Below, in pieces: positions 24,575 through 32,719 of a stretch of DNA of 64,000 nucleotides; the stretch's first letter is position 1; every line of letters begins with the position of its first letter. Source of the DNA: Bacteroidales bacterium UBA3834. GTDB taxonomy: Bacteria > Bacteroidota > Bacteroidia > Bacteroidales > P3. A program made the translations under genes and the position numbers. Where the stretch lies: NCBI GenBank assembly GCA_002392965.1, contig DGIA01000039.1, positions 47,395 to 111,394 of the forward strand, given 5' to 3'. The notes under the pieces are model-generated. The model was not told the DNA's origin. It did no database searches and saw nothing but the letters and a program-made list of their open reading frames with translations.

Positions 24575-25678
24575 CTAACCCTTCGGCAGCGCCGTAGAGG
24601 CCATCTTCATCAGCCCTATCTCCACAAAGAGGCGCTTGTTGTTCGCCTCGCGGAAGCGGTACTCGTAGTCGCCCGCCACGCCCAGCAGTCCCAGCAGCAG
24701 CGGCAACCCGCACTCCTGCGCCTGCCGCCCCAGACGGGCCCTCAGCCGCTCGCCGCCCTCCACCAGCGGAAGGGTCTGCGCATCCAGGCTCACCAGCAGG
24801 TTGCGCAAGTGCTCGCACAATCCCGTCAGGAAACTCTGTCCACCGAAGCCGCGCGTCAGCACCTCCTGGTACAGCAGCAGCGACCCTCCGATGTCGCCCT
24901 TCCGCAGGTCATCCACCAGGCGGAAGTAATAGTCCGAATCCAGCACGTTCAGGTTCTCCAGGCAGCCCTGGTAGGTCAGGTTGCCCTGCGTGAAATTCAC
25001 CAGCTGGTCGAAGGTGCTCAGCGCGTCGCGCATGCCGCCCTCGGCCTTCGCCGCTATCAGCTCCAGCGCCTCAGGCTCGTACCTCACACCCTCCTTCTCC
25101 GACACATACTCCAGGTGCCGCACGATGTCGGGCACCTCGATGCGCTTGAAGTCAAACACCTGGCACCGGCTCAATATCGTCGGGATGATCTTGTTCTTCT
25201 CCGTCGTCGCCAGGATGAACTTCGCATACGACGGCGGCTCCTCCAGCGTCTTCAGGAAGGCGTTGAACGCCGCCTGGCTCAGCATGTGAACCTCGTCGAT
25301 GATATACACCTTGTACCGCCCCGTCTGTGGCGGAAACTGCACCTGCTCCACCAAACCCCGGATGTCATCCACCGAATTGTTGCTCGCCGCATCCAGCTCG
25401 AAGACATTCATCGAGGCACCCTCGTTGAACGTGCGGCAGCTCTCGCACTCGTTGCAGGCCTCTCCATCCGCCGTCCGGTGCTCGCAGTTCATCGTCTTCG
25501 CCAGGATACGCGCGCAGGTCGTCTTACCCACTCCGCGGCTCCCGCAAAACAAAAAAGCCTGCGGCAGCTGACCCGTCGCTATCGCGTTCTTCAACGTACG
25601 CGTGATATGCTCCTGGCCCACCACCGTCGCGAAAGTCGAGGGACGGTATTTCCTCGCCGAAACCACAAAATTATCCAT
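24575..25678 (-). CDS. dnaX: DNA polymerase III subunit gamma/tau, ATPase part (gamma-like)
   Basis: This is the clamp-loader ATPase. Started at ATG 25676-25678 it has 367 residues (an upstream TTG would add five). Walker A GSRGVGKTT is at 46-54, the zinc-site cysteines lie in CEHRTADGEACNECESC (65-81), the Walker B/DExH is IIDEVHMLS, and sensor-1 SRCQ is present. Domains I-III are complete, ending LMKMASTALPKG. TAG then stops translation exactly where other Bacteroidota DnaX proteins continue into the tau linker, so the product resembles gamma. Promoter at 25730-25737. Confidence 0.93.
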   Translation of the reverse strand: MDNFVVSARKYRPSTFATVVGQEHITRTLKNAIATGQLPQAFLFCGSRGVGKTTCARILAKTMNCEHRTADGEACNECESCRTFNEGASMNVFELDAASNNSVDDIRGLVEQVQFPPQTGRYKVYIIDEVHMLSQAAFNAFLKTLEEPPSYAKFILATTEKNKIIPTILSRCQVFDFKRIEVPDIVRHLEYVSEKEGVRYEPEALELIAAKAEGGMRDALSTFDQLVNFTQGNLTYQGCLENLNVLDSDYYFRLVDDLRKGDIGGSLLLYQEVLTRGFGGQSFLTGLCEHLRNLLVSLDAQTLPLVEGGERLRARLGRQAQECGLPLLLGLLGVAGDYEYRFREANNKRLFVEIGLMKMASTALPKG

Positions 25679-25729
25679 ATCTTTAATATTCAAAATGAAA
25701 CATCGCTCACCCCCACAAAATCAACTCTG

Positions 25730-25737
25730 CAAATATA
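25730..25737 (-). promoter_or_regulatory. Promoter -7 element for dnaX
   Basis: The minus strand reads TATATTTG, about 52 bases before the dnaX ATG. Confidence 0.6.
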
Positions 25738-25877
25738 CATAATAATTTCCGTTCCGCCGGCAAAAAGTTATCCTACGTTATCAACAGCCTGCATCCACCT
25801 GATTCTCAACACCGAACCCCTTATAACCAAGCAACAATCCCTGTAAACATCTGATACTAAGCCTTGAATCCGTCATG

Positions 25878-25955
25878 ACCTAGTAGATCCCTAGTATTGA
25901 CCTAGTAGATCCCTAGTAGTGACCTAGTAGTGCCTATATAAAAGGAACTAGGTCA
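25878..25955. repeat. Intergenic 11-bp repeat array (CCTAG orientation)
   Basis: The 435-base spacer between dnaX and the next plus-strand gene contains CTAG cores at 25880, 25891, 25902, 25913 and 25924, each 11 bases apart, within units like CCTAGTAGATC and CCTAGTATTGA. A further CTAGG lies at 25948. Compared with the other arrays the units run in the opposite direction on the plus strand. Otherwise the spacer holds only the two divergent promoters. Confidence 0.75.
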
Positions 25956-26083
25956 TCACTATAGCATCCCTTATGCAAGACTTGATTTAAACTTATGTTA
26001 GACAGATGGTTGCTCTTTCTAGTGCTATTCTTCCCGCACTCTGTTTTTTGTAAAAAAAAATTATTCCGTGTCGATATTTTTCG

Positions 26084-26091
26084 TATTTTTG
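26084..26091 (+). promoter_or_regulatory. Promoter -7 element for secreted protein gene
   Basis: TATTTTTG lies 22 bases before the ATG at 26114. Confidence 0.6.
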
Positions 26092-26113
26092 CAAAACAAA
26101 AAAATCCACATAT

Positions 26114-27469
26114 ATGAAGAAACTATTGATTATCATCTTCTTTGTCATATTCCCATTATTAGCGGTAGCACAGGAGTCCATCGAGGAACCCGTTTACTTC
26201 AAAGACCACTATTCCATCATTCGGGAAGTGAACCAGAAAGAAAGCCTGATATACAACTGCTATCAGGGATTGTCCATGTTTACATTGACGTATGAAGGCA
26301 ACAGCACCGCAGAAATAGTCGCAAACGGTTATTTGTTTCAATATATACGCGATTTTGAAATTCTGAATGGAGAAGATGTTTATTTCTGTGGGGAGCGGTA
26401 TGATTGGGGCGCAAATAACAAACTTACCCTGAAAGACGTTTTTATCGGCCATTTTACCATGAGCGATTTCCGCAACACCACCCAAGTAGACTCTTTGAAC
26501 ATTGACACAATTTCTCTCTATAATTCATTGAGAATTACCTTGTCTAAGAAATTGGAGGTTTTTGAGGATGACGGAGGATTGAAACATGTGGTGGTGACAG
26601 GGACGGAGACCTCGGGAAGTGGCTGTATTGTGGATGCATATATCTCCGGCGGTTCTTGGTATACCCATGCAACACCGACTCCATCCCAAACGGAGATATA
26701 TTATGACGTAGCTGTTACAGATCATTACGTGGCAGTGTCGGCTCAAAGTACGGCAAACTCAACTGGATATATCTTGCTTTTCAACAAGCCCACACCTGGA
26801 AACAGCGTGTTTCCATATCCTTCAGTGAATTTCAATCGAATCACACTTCCCTATTCGGTGGACGGGGAGATTCTACTTGAGGCTTGCGAGCAAGACGCCT
26901 TTGTGTCGGCCTGCCATTCGGCAGGAAGCAATGCCGTTTATATCAGCGGTTTTGACGGGACGACCCATCTTGCCACCGTCGGGATGCCCTTGCAAAGCAA
27001 CCTCTCGCCCTGTTCGCAGTTGAAAGATATCAGCTACGGTCCTTATTCAAAAGATTTGGAGGTGCTCCAATATGAATTGATTGGAAGTGACACGGCAAGC
27101 ATCGTGTATCATATCGGTCCCAGTGTGCTCACCGACCCCGTTCCCGTGGTGTATGGGAATTACTACAAATGCCAGACATTGTGCTCCATTGTGAACAAAC
27201 GGCATCTTGACGGCTACACGTTTGCCTCGGGACACCCTTTCCGGGATTGCTACAACGAACTCTACAACAACTACAAGGTGCTCCGGAAATACGTCCTCAT
27301 GCAAGGCTCTTACGGGAATTGCACAGAAGAAAGAGCGACGAGAATTTGGTTGTTTGAGAAGGGCCCGTCAGTCGTCATTGATATGTTCCAAACGTCTTTT
27401 CGGCGACCACGTGGATTACACTGGCTTTGGGAAAAATGTGAGACAAGTGTAAACATTATATGCAATTAA
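26114..27469 (+). CDS. Secreted protein of unknown function, probable 3' frameshift
   Basis: 451 residues as read, with a signal peptide (1-19, ending AVAQ) and no recognised domain; the body has beta-rich, repeat-like segments (HVVVTGTE, YDVAVTDHYVAVSA, VYISGFDG) that might form a propeller. The last 22 residues turn abruptly basic (SFRRPRGLHW). Removing one T from the TTTT at 27397-27400 gives instead SFGDHVDYTGFGKNVRQV and a TAA at 27450-27452, which fits the preceding sequence better. No T9SS sorting domain is seen in either frame. The next gene starts five bases after the present stop, so the two are probably cotranscribed. Confidence 0.7.
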   Translation: MKKLLIIIFFVIFPLLAVAQESIEEPVYFKDHYSIIREVNQKESLIYNCYQGLSMFTLTYEGNSTAEIVANGYLFQYIRDFEILNGEDVYFCGERYDWGANNKLTLKDVFIGHFTMSDFRNTTQVDSLNIDTISLYNSLRITLSKKLEVFEDDGGLKHVVVTGTETSGSGCIVDAYISGGSWYTHATPTPSQTEIYYDVAVTDHYVAVSAQSTANSTGYILLFNKPTPGNSVFPYPSVNFNRITLPYSVDGEILLEACEQDAFVSACHSAGSNAVYISGFDGTTHLATVGMPLQSNLSPCSQLKDISYGPYSKDLEVLQYELIGSDTASIVYHIGPSVLTDPVPVVYGNYYKCQTLCSIVNKRHLDGYTFASGHPFRDCYNELYNNYKVLRKYVLMQGSYGNCTEERATRIWLFEKGPSVVIDMFQTSFRRPRGLHWLWEKCETSVNIICN

Positions 27470-27474
27470 AGAAC

Positions 27475-28530
27475 ATGAAAAAAAATAGCGTTGCAAGGAG
27501 CCTTCTTTTTGCGATGGTCATGAGTGCAGCTCAATTAGTCTTATCTCAAGATACACTGATCGGGCCTAAAAGCAATTATTACTTTCGCTATTGGCATGGT
27601 GGCAATTACATGCCTTATGACACACTTCCCGTTTCTCCAGAAGTTTTTTATACGTCACCCTTTCTCCATGGTACCGTAACCAAACTTTTTCACACCGACA
27701 CCATTATAGAAATACACGGGATAGCGGCAGGTCTATATTCTGAGTGTGAACCCCATAACGAACCTGTGATTCATCCCATTATTCCTGAAGCCGACTCTTC
27801 CAACGTGGCAGATTTGGGCACGGAAAACGTATTCGAATACTTACGACTATATGTTCCGGACAAGGATGGAGATTCCATGATATTGATCAATGAAGGGCGG
27901 GTGCATTATACCGAAGACCCGTTTGACCATTATCTCCTGCTTGGACACAGGGGTCCAGCTTGGCATTATCCTCGACATCAAAAAGTATATGAGGTTTATT
28001 TCGACACGGTCTCCCGTGTTGTGGGGGATTTTTGTATAGGTATCTCCCAAATCAATTCAATCTATGATACGGCACAAGGGATGTGGAATACATGGCCAAT
28101 TGGATTAGTGGAGTTTTTTTCCACCGAATGGCTTAATATTTTTTTTGACACCCTGTATATAGAATATGAAGGTGATAGACGATGGCCTTACGCTTTTTTT
28201 TCGGGACACCTTTACATTTTCCCTATTTTGGACCATGACTGCCATATACCCCCGACGGAGGACACGACAAACCATTCGGCAATTCGGACACCGGCGGACT
28301 TGGGGACCGTGCTGCAACCCAATCCTGCAACGGAAAGCGTGCGGGTGGTGTCGGCCTTCGGCATGACGCGGGTGGAAGCCTACAACAATGCAGGAGTCAA
28401 AGTGTTGGAACAGCGGACGGAGGGAAGTACCGCCACCCTCAACGTGAGCCGCTGGCCGTCGGGCAACTACGTCCTCTTGATTCACACTCCGCAGGGCGTC
28501 GCCCGCAAGCCGCTGGTGGTGTCGAGGTGA
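27475..28530 (+). CDS. Secreted protein with T9SS C-terminal sorting domain
   Basis: Started at ATG 27475 (MKKNSV) the protein has 351 residues with a signal peptide ending near LVLSQ. No enzymatic family is recognised in residues 25-270. The last 75 residues form a T9SS type A sorting domain: LQPNPATESVRV, then VEAYNNAGVKVLE and WPSGNYVLLIHT, ending in a basic VVSR. This predicts export by Sec, passage through the T9SS and surface attachment or release. Several FY/WP-rich turns and acidic patches suggest a beta-sandwich body. Confidence 0.8.
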   Translation: MKKNSVARSLLFAMVMSAAQLVLSQDTLIGPKSNYYFRYWHGGNYMPYDTLPVSPEVFYTSPFLHGTVTKLFHTDTIIEIHGIAAGLYSECEPHNEPVIHPIIPEADSSNVADLGTENVFEYLRLYVPDKDGDSMILINEGRVHYTEDPFDHYLLLGHRGPAWHYPRHQKVYEVYFDTVSRVVGDFCIGISQINSIYDTAQGMWNTWPIGLVEFFSTEWLNIFFDTLYIEYEGDRRWPYAFFSGHLYIFPILDHDCHIPPTEDTTNHSAIRTPADLGTVLQPNPATESVRVVSAFGMTRVEAYNNAGVKVLEQRTEGSTATLNVSRWPSGNYVLLIHTPQGVARKPLVVSR

Positions 28531-28552
28531 ACAATTGAAACTTAAAAGAGCG

Positions 28553-28582
28553 AGCCTATGGTGACAAATGACGCCATAGGCT
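28553..28582 (+). terminator. Stem-loop after the T9SS protein gene
   Basis: AGCCTATGG pairs with CCATAGGCT over a 12-base loop, 23 bases after the stop. No clear T-run follows directly, so termination is plausible but not certain. Confidence 0.45.
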
Positions 28583-28633
28583 TACTTATGCTTACAGAAG
28601 AAATTGTTTTTTCTTCAGTTTCATTTTTTTTTG

Positions 28634-28641
28634 TATATTTG
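28634..28641 (+). promoter_or_regulatory. Promoter -7 element for the methylmalonyl-CoA operon
   Basis: TATATTTG lies about 76 bases before the mce ATG. Confidence 0.65.
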
Positions 28642-28716
28642 CATTTTCAAACGCACGCCCAAAAGCGTGCAAATAGATGATTCGTAATAAAATAATAATA
28701 AATAAAACATAAAAAC

Positions 28717-29124
28717 ATGACACCTTCACACATTGAACACATCGGCATCGCCGTCACCAACCTCGACGAGGCCATCCGCTACTGGGAAGACGTGATGGGG
28801 CTGAAATGCTACGCCATCGAGGAAGTGACCGACCAGAAGGTCAAGACTGCCTTCTTCCGCTGCGGCGACGTAAAAATAGAGTTGCTGGAGCCCACCTGCC
28901 CCGAGAGTACCATCGCCGCCTTCATCGAGAAGAACGGCGGCAAGGGCGGCATGCACCACATCGCCTTCGCTATGGAGAACACCGACCAGGCCCTGAACGA
29001 GGCCAAGGAGAAGGGTGTGCGCCTGATTGACCAGCAGAGCCGCGGCGGCGCCGAAGGCCTGCACATCGGCTTCCTGCACCCCAAGAGCACCCTGGGTGTC
29101 CTGACTGAATTTTGTTGCAAATAA
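28717..29124 (+). CDS. mce: Methylmalonyl-CoA epimerase
   Basis: The enzyme interconverts (R)- and (S)-methylmalonyl-CoA, linking the B12-dependent mutase to decarboxylation on the succinate-propionate route. The 135-residue VOC-fold protein has the metal ligands His in IEHIGIAV (near 9), His in MHHIAFAM and Glu in VLTEF near the end. It is the first gene of the operon, 15 bases before mmdA. Confidence 0.95.
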   Translation: MTPSHIEHIGIAVTNLDEAIRYWEDVMGLKCYAIEEVTDQKVKTAFFRCGDVKIELLEPTCPESTIAAFIEKNGGKGGMHHIAFAMENTDQALNEAKEKGVRLIDQQSRGGAEGLHIGFLHPKSTLGVLTEFCCK

Positions 29125-29139
29125 AAAAACACAATAACT

Positions 29140-30699
29140 ATGGCTTTTGAACAGAAGATTAAAGAGCTGCTCGACAAGCGTGGCGAGGCCCGCATGGGCG
29201 GCGGCCAGAAAGGCATCGACAAACAGCACGAACAGGGCAAACTGACGGCCCGCGAGCGCATCGCATTGCTGCTTGACGAGGGTTCGTTCGAGGAGTTCGA
29301 CATGTTTGTCACTCATCGTTGCACCAATTTCGACATGCAGAAAAAGTCCTACCTCGGCGACGGCGTGGTGACCGGCTACGGCACCATCAACGGCCGCCAG
29401 GTGTATGTCTTCGCACAGGACTTCACCGTGCTGGGCGGTTCGCTGAGCGAGACCATGGCTCTCAAGATATGCAAGGTGATGGACCAGGCCATGAAGGTCG
29501 GTGCTCCCGTCATCGGCCTCAACGACTCCGGCGGAGCCCGTATCCAAGAGGGTATCAACGCACTGGCCGGCTTCGCCGAGATTTTCGAGCGCAACATCCT
29601 GGCCAGCGGCGTGGTGCCGCAGATCAGCGCCATCTTCGGCCCCTGCGCCGGCGGTTCGGTGTATAGCCCCGCGCTGACCGACTTCATCTTCATGAGCAAG
29701 GAAAACAGCTACATGTTCCTCACCGGCCCCAAGGTGGTGAAAACCGTCACGGGCGAGGATGTGACCGTCGATAAGCTCGGCGGCGCCATGGTGCACGCCA
29801 CCAAGAGCGGCGTGGCCCACTTCGTCGGCGAGACCGAGGAGGCCACCCTCGAAATGATCCGCGAACTGGTGGGATACATCCCCAGCAACAACTTCGAAGA
29901 GGCTCCCATGATGGCCACCGGCGACCCCATCGACCGTCTGGAAGACAGCCTGAACACTATCATCCCCGAGAATCCCAACCAGGCCTACGACGTGAAGGAC
30001 GTGATCCACGCCATTGTCGATGACGGCAAGTTCCTCGAGGTGCACGAGAAGTTCGCCCAGAACCTCGTCGTCGGCTTCGCCCGCATGGGCGGCATGAGCG
30101 TGGGCGTGGTGGCCAACCAGCCCAAGGCTATGGCCGGCGTGCTCGACTGCAACGCCAGCCGCAAGGGCGCCCGCTTCGTGCGCTTCTGCGACGCCTTCAA
30201 CATCCCGCTGGTGACCCTCGTCGATGTGCCCGGCTTCCTGCCCGGCACCGGCCAAGAGTACAACGGCGTCATCAACCACGGCGCCAAGATGCTCTACGCC
30301 TACGGCGAGGCCACGGTGCCGAAGGTGACCGTCACCCTGCGCAAGAGCTACGGCGGCGCCCATATCGTGATGAGCTGCAAGCAACTGCGGAGCGACATCA
30401 ACTACGCCTGGCCTACGGCCCAGATTGCCGTCATGGGTGCCAGCGGCGCCACCGAGGTGCTCCACGGCCGCGCCCTGAAGGAAATCACCGACCCCGAGGA
30501 GAAAGCCAAGTTCATCGCCGAGAAGGAGAAGGAGTACAACGACCTGTTCGCCAACCCCTACAACGCCGCCAAGTATGGCTACATCGACGATGTCATCGAG
30601 CCGCGCAACACGCGCTTCCGCGTCATCCGCGCCCTGCAGGCCCTGCAGACCAAGAAAGACAGCCTGCCGATGAAGAAACACTGCAACCTGCCGCTGTAA
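29140..30699 (+). CDS. mmdA: Methylmalonyl-CoA decarboxylase / propionyl-CoA carboxylase carboxyltransferase subunit
   Basis: 519 residues, a two-lobed crotonase-fold carboxyltransferase. Visible landmarks are GGGQKGIDKQHEQGKLTARER at the start, NDSGGARIQEG near 128, GPCAGGSVYSPA near 167, VDVPGFLPGTGQE near 362 and an IVMSCKQL segment. It moves CO2 between methylmalonyl-CoA and the biotin carrier. With the OadG-like, biotin-carrier and OadB subunits downstream, the complex is probably a Na+-pumping methylmalonyl-CoA decarboxylase that makes propionyl-CoA, rather than an ATP-driven carboxylase; no biotin carboxylase gene is present here. Confidence 0.95.
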   Translation: MAFEQKIKELLDKRGEARMGGGQKGIDKQHEQGKLTARERIALLLDEGSFEEFDMFVTHRCTNFDMQKKSYLGDGVVTGYGTINGRQVYVFAQDFTVLGGSLSETMALKICKVMDQAMKVGAPVIGLNDSGGARIQEGINALAGFAEIFERNILASGVVPQISAIFGPCAGGSVYSPALTDFIFMSKENSYMFLTGPKVVKTVTGEDVTVDKLGGAMVHATKSGVAHFVGETEEATLEMIRELVGYIPSNNFEEAPMMATGDPIDRLEDSLNTIIPENPNQAYDVKDVIHAIVDDGKFLEVHEKFAQNLVVGFARMGGMSVGVVANQPKAMAGVLDCNASRKGARFVRFCDAFNIPLVTLVDVPGFLPGTGQEYNGVINHGAKMLYAYGEATVPKVTVTLRKSYGGAHIVMSCKQLRSDINYAWPTAQIAVMGASGATEVLHGRALKEITDPEEKAKFIAEKEKEYNDLFANPYNAAKYGYIDDVIEPRNTRFRVIRALQALQTKKDSLPMKKHCNLPL

Positions 30700-30772
30700 C
30701 AGCCAAGGATGCTGTAGTCAAGTAGAAATACAATAATTCATTTATTAACCAATTAAAAAAAACATCAAAACA

Positions 30773-31129
30773 ATGAAGAAAATTCTGTTTACCGCTATGG
30801 CCGCTGTGGCCATGTTCGCCCTGGTTGCCTGCAACGGCAAGAAAACCGCCGAAGTGACCGAGGACACCACCGCCTGCCAGGCCGCCGTCGAGGCTTGCGA
30901 GCATCATTGCGCCATGGACAGCACCTGCACCCACGAGTGCATGTGCAACGAGGAGTGCAAAGCCGCCAACTGCGAGGCTTGCCCCAACCACGGCACCGAG
31001 AACTGCTGCAAGGCCAAAGCCGCTGTCGAAGGCCAGGCCTGCGAGAAAGCTTGCGAGCAAAAGTGCGAGAAGGCTTGCGAAAAGAAATGCGACAAGCCCT
31101 GCGAGAAAAAATGCGAGAAAGCACAGTAA
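30773..31129 (+). CDS. Cys-rich small lipoprotein in the decarboxylase operon
   Basis: 118 residues with a lipoprotein signal ending FALVAC (Cys20). The mature protein holds 19 cysteines including the lipidated one. Residues 30-75 have irregular spacing (ACEHHC, CMCNEEC, CCKAK); residues 88-117 are a tandem CEKAC / CEKKC / CDKPC array of alternating Lys and Glu. The composition suggests metal binding or heavy disulfide crosslinking, but no family is recognised. The gene lies 73 bases after mmdA and 114 bases before the OadG-like gene, on the same strand. Confidence 0.75.
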   Translation: MKKILFTAMAAVAMFALVACNGKKTAEVTEDTTACQAAVEACEHHCAMDSTCTHECMCNEECKAANCEACPNHGTENCCKAKAAVEGQACEKACEQKCEKACEKKCDKPCEKKCEKAQ

Positions 31130-31145
31130 GCAGTGATTAGTAGGG

Positions 31146-31195
31146 AGTGGGTAGTGTGTGGCACTTTTTTTCACAAATGCTATCAACTACCCACT
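31146..31195. repeat. Inverted repeat of AGTGGGTAGT words
   Basis: AGTGGGTAGT (31146-31155) pairs perfectly with ACTACCCACT (31186-31195). Neighbouring bases repeat related words (AGTAGGGAGTGGG; CTACCAACTATCCACT). It lies between the Cys-rich lipoprotein and the OadG-like gene and may form a hairpin inside the operon mRNA. Confidence 0.6.
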
Positions 31196-31243
31196 ACCAA
31201 CTATCCACTAAGCTGTTTTGATGTTACAATTAACTGAAAAAGA

Positions 31244-32194
31244 ATGAAGACCATTAATAAAATGCTATTGGCAGGTCTGCTCAGCTGCACTTTGCTGACC
31301 GCCGTGGCCCAGGAGCAGCCGGCCCCCGAACACGAGGGGTGCCCGATGCATCAGTTGGCCCCGTCGGTCGATTTCGTGAGCGTGAAGACTTGCTTCGCCC
31401 CCCAACTGGGTGCGTTCGTGGCTGTCGATAGCGTGGAATGCTGCGTACATCTGGTGGGCATGGTGGACGGCAAACTGGACACCATGGGCCGCTTTGTAAC
31501 CGACAACACCCACAAACGCCACGATCTGAAGAATATCCTGCGCCCCGTGAGCGTGAGCGCCATGGGCGAATACATCCTGGTGCTGGCTTCGGCGGTGAAC
31601 GACTCGGCCTATGTGGCTATCCTGGACAAGGAGATGAACGAAGTGGCCCGCCGCTCGTTCAACAGCCCGATGTACGCCATGCACCGCGAAGGTGGCGTGC
31701 TGATGATTGCCGGCCGCAACCCCTACGGCTACGACATCAACATCCTACCGCTGCACCGTCTGGACTTTGACGCCTTCGCCAACGGCGAAATCCTGTCTCA
31801 CCACTACCGTGTGGCCAAACAGGCGGAGAAAATCAAACAGAGCGACCCCATCGGCATCGGCCTCGCCGCCGTGGCCGTGGCTGTGGTGTTCCTGGCCCTG
31901 GTGTGCATCTTCCTCCTCATCAGCGGATCGGGCAAACTGATCATGAGCGCTGAGGAGAAGAGCAAGAACAAGGCTTCCAAGAAGAGCCGTGGCATCAAGC
32001 CCGTCAGCGACGGCAGCAGCGCCGCCAAAGAGGACGAAGTGTATGCTGCCATTGCAGCCGCCATCCACCTGTACAACGACGAGCTGCACGACGAGGAGAC
32101 CACCGTGATCACCATCCAGAAGGTGGAGCGCGAGTGGACCCCCTGGAATGCCAAATACTATAATATGAATCATTATTTTAACAACAGGAAATAA
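31244..32194 (+). CDS. OadG-like decarboxylase gamma subunit with extra periplasmic domain
   Basis: 316 residues. After a signal-like segment (1-22) comes a domain of about 180 residues with Cys pairs (HEGCPMHQ, DSVECCVH) and no recognised family. One membrane helix follows (about 205-228, IGIGLAAVAVAVVFLALVCI), then a charged linker and a cytoplasmic tail EDEVYAAIAAAIHLYNDELH ending WTPWNAKYYNMNHYF, which matches the OadG-family C-terminus in Bacteroidota. OadG anchors the carboxyltransferase to the membrane pump. The biotin carrier starts four bases after the stop. Confidence 0.75.
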   Translation: MKTINKMLLAGLLSCTLLTAVAQEQPAPEHEGCPMHQLAPSVDFVSVKTCFAPQLGAFVAVDSVECCVHLVGMVDGKLDTMGRFVTDNTHKRHDLKNILRPVSVSAMGEYILVLASAVNDSAYVAILDKEMNEVARRSFNSPMYAMHREGGVLMIAGRNPYGYDINILPLHRLDFDAFANGEILSHHYRVAKQAEKIKQSDPIGIGLAAVAVAVVFLALVCIFLLISGSGKLIMSAEEKSKNKASKKSRGIKPVSDGSSAAKEDEVYAAIAAAIHLYNDELHDEETTVITIQKVEREWTPWNAKYYNMNHYFNNRK

Positions 32195-32197
32195 GCC

Positions 32198-32638
32198 ATG
32201 AACAACTATAAGCTCAAGATAAACGGCAACGACTACAACGTGGAAATCAACGAAGTAGAAGGCCAGGAAATCAAACTGAACGTGAACGGCACCCCCTATG
32301 TCGTCACCGTGGATCAGGAAATCAAACAACAGAAACCCAAACCCGTGGTGCGTCCCGCCGCCACCGCGTCACAGGTGGCTCCCGCCGCCAGCGGCTCGGT
32401 GCAGAAAGCCAACCCGGCCGCTGCCGGCAACAAAGTGACCACTCCCCTGCCCGGCACCATCCTCGACGTGTTCGTCAACGTGGGCGACACCGTGAAGTCG
32501 GGCCAGACCGTGGTGCTGCTCGAGGCCATGAAGATGGAGAACAACATCGAGGCCGACTGCGACGGCACCGTCAAGGAAGTGAAGGTCCGCAAAGGCGACA
32601 GCGTCCTCGAGGGCGATATTTTGGTTGTTATTGGATAA
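32198..32638 (+). CDS. Biotin carboxyl carrier protein of the decarboxylase
   Basis: The 146-residue protein has an N-terminal beta region (1-40), a Pro/Ala-rich swinging linker (45-78) and a biotinyl domain (80-146). The biotinylated lysine is about residue 112 in EAMKMENN. It carries CO2 from the MmdA-type carboxyltransferase to the membrane beta subunit. Confidence 0.95.
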   Translation: MNNYKLKINGNDYNVEINEVEGQEIKLNVNGTPYVVTVDQEIKQQKPKPVVRPAATASQVAPAASGSVQKANPAAAGNKVTTPLPGTILDVFVNVGDTVKSGQTVVLLEAMKMENNIEADCDGTVKEVKVRKGDSVLEGDILVVIG

Positions 32639-32719
32639 TAAACAGTTTAGGTTGTAAGTTTAAGTTATAAGCATAGGCAAGAACTTAAGACTAAAACTAA
32701 AAACTAAAACTTATAGATA

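Noticed and set aside
24575..24577. Genetic code in which TAG is sense
   Set aside because: TAG ends several unrelated intact genes in this window, such as the nucleoside phosphorylase and the TPR lipoprotein.
24318..24818. Minus-strand ORF spanning the dnaX TAG in another frame
   Set aside because: Its upstream half overlaps conserved DnaX domain III in the wrong frame; two frameshifts would be needed to use it. Kept only as an alternative explanation for the split.
28726..30681. Minus-strand ORF of 651 codons opposite mce and mmdA
   Set aside because: Low-complexity Gly/His/Val/Ala translation with no motifs, opposite two conserved genes.
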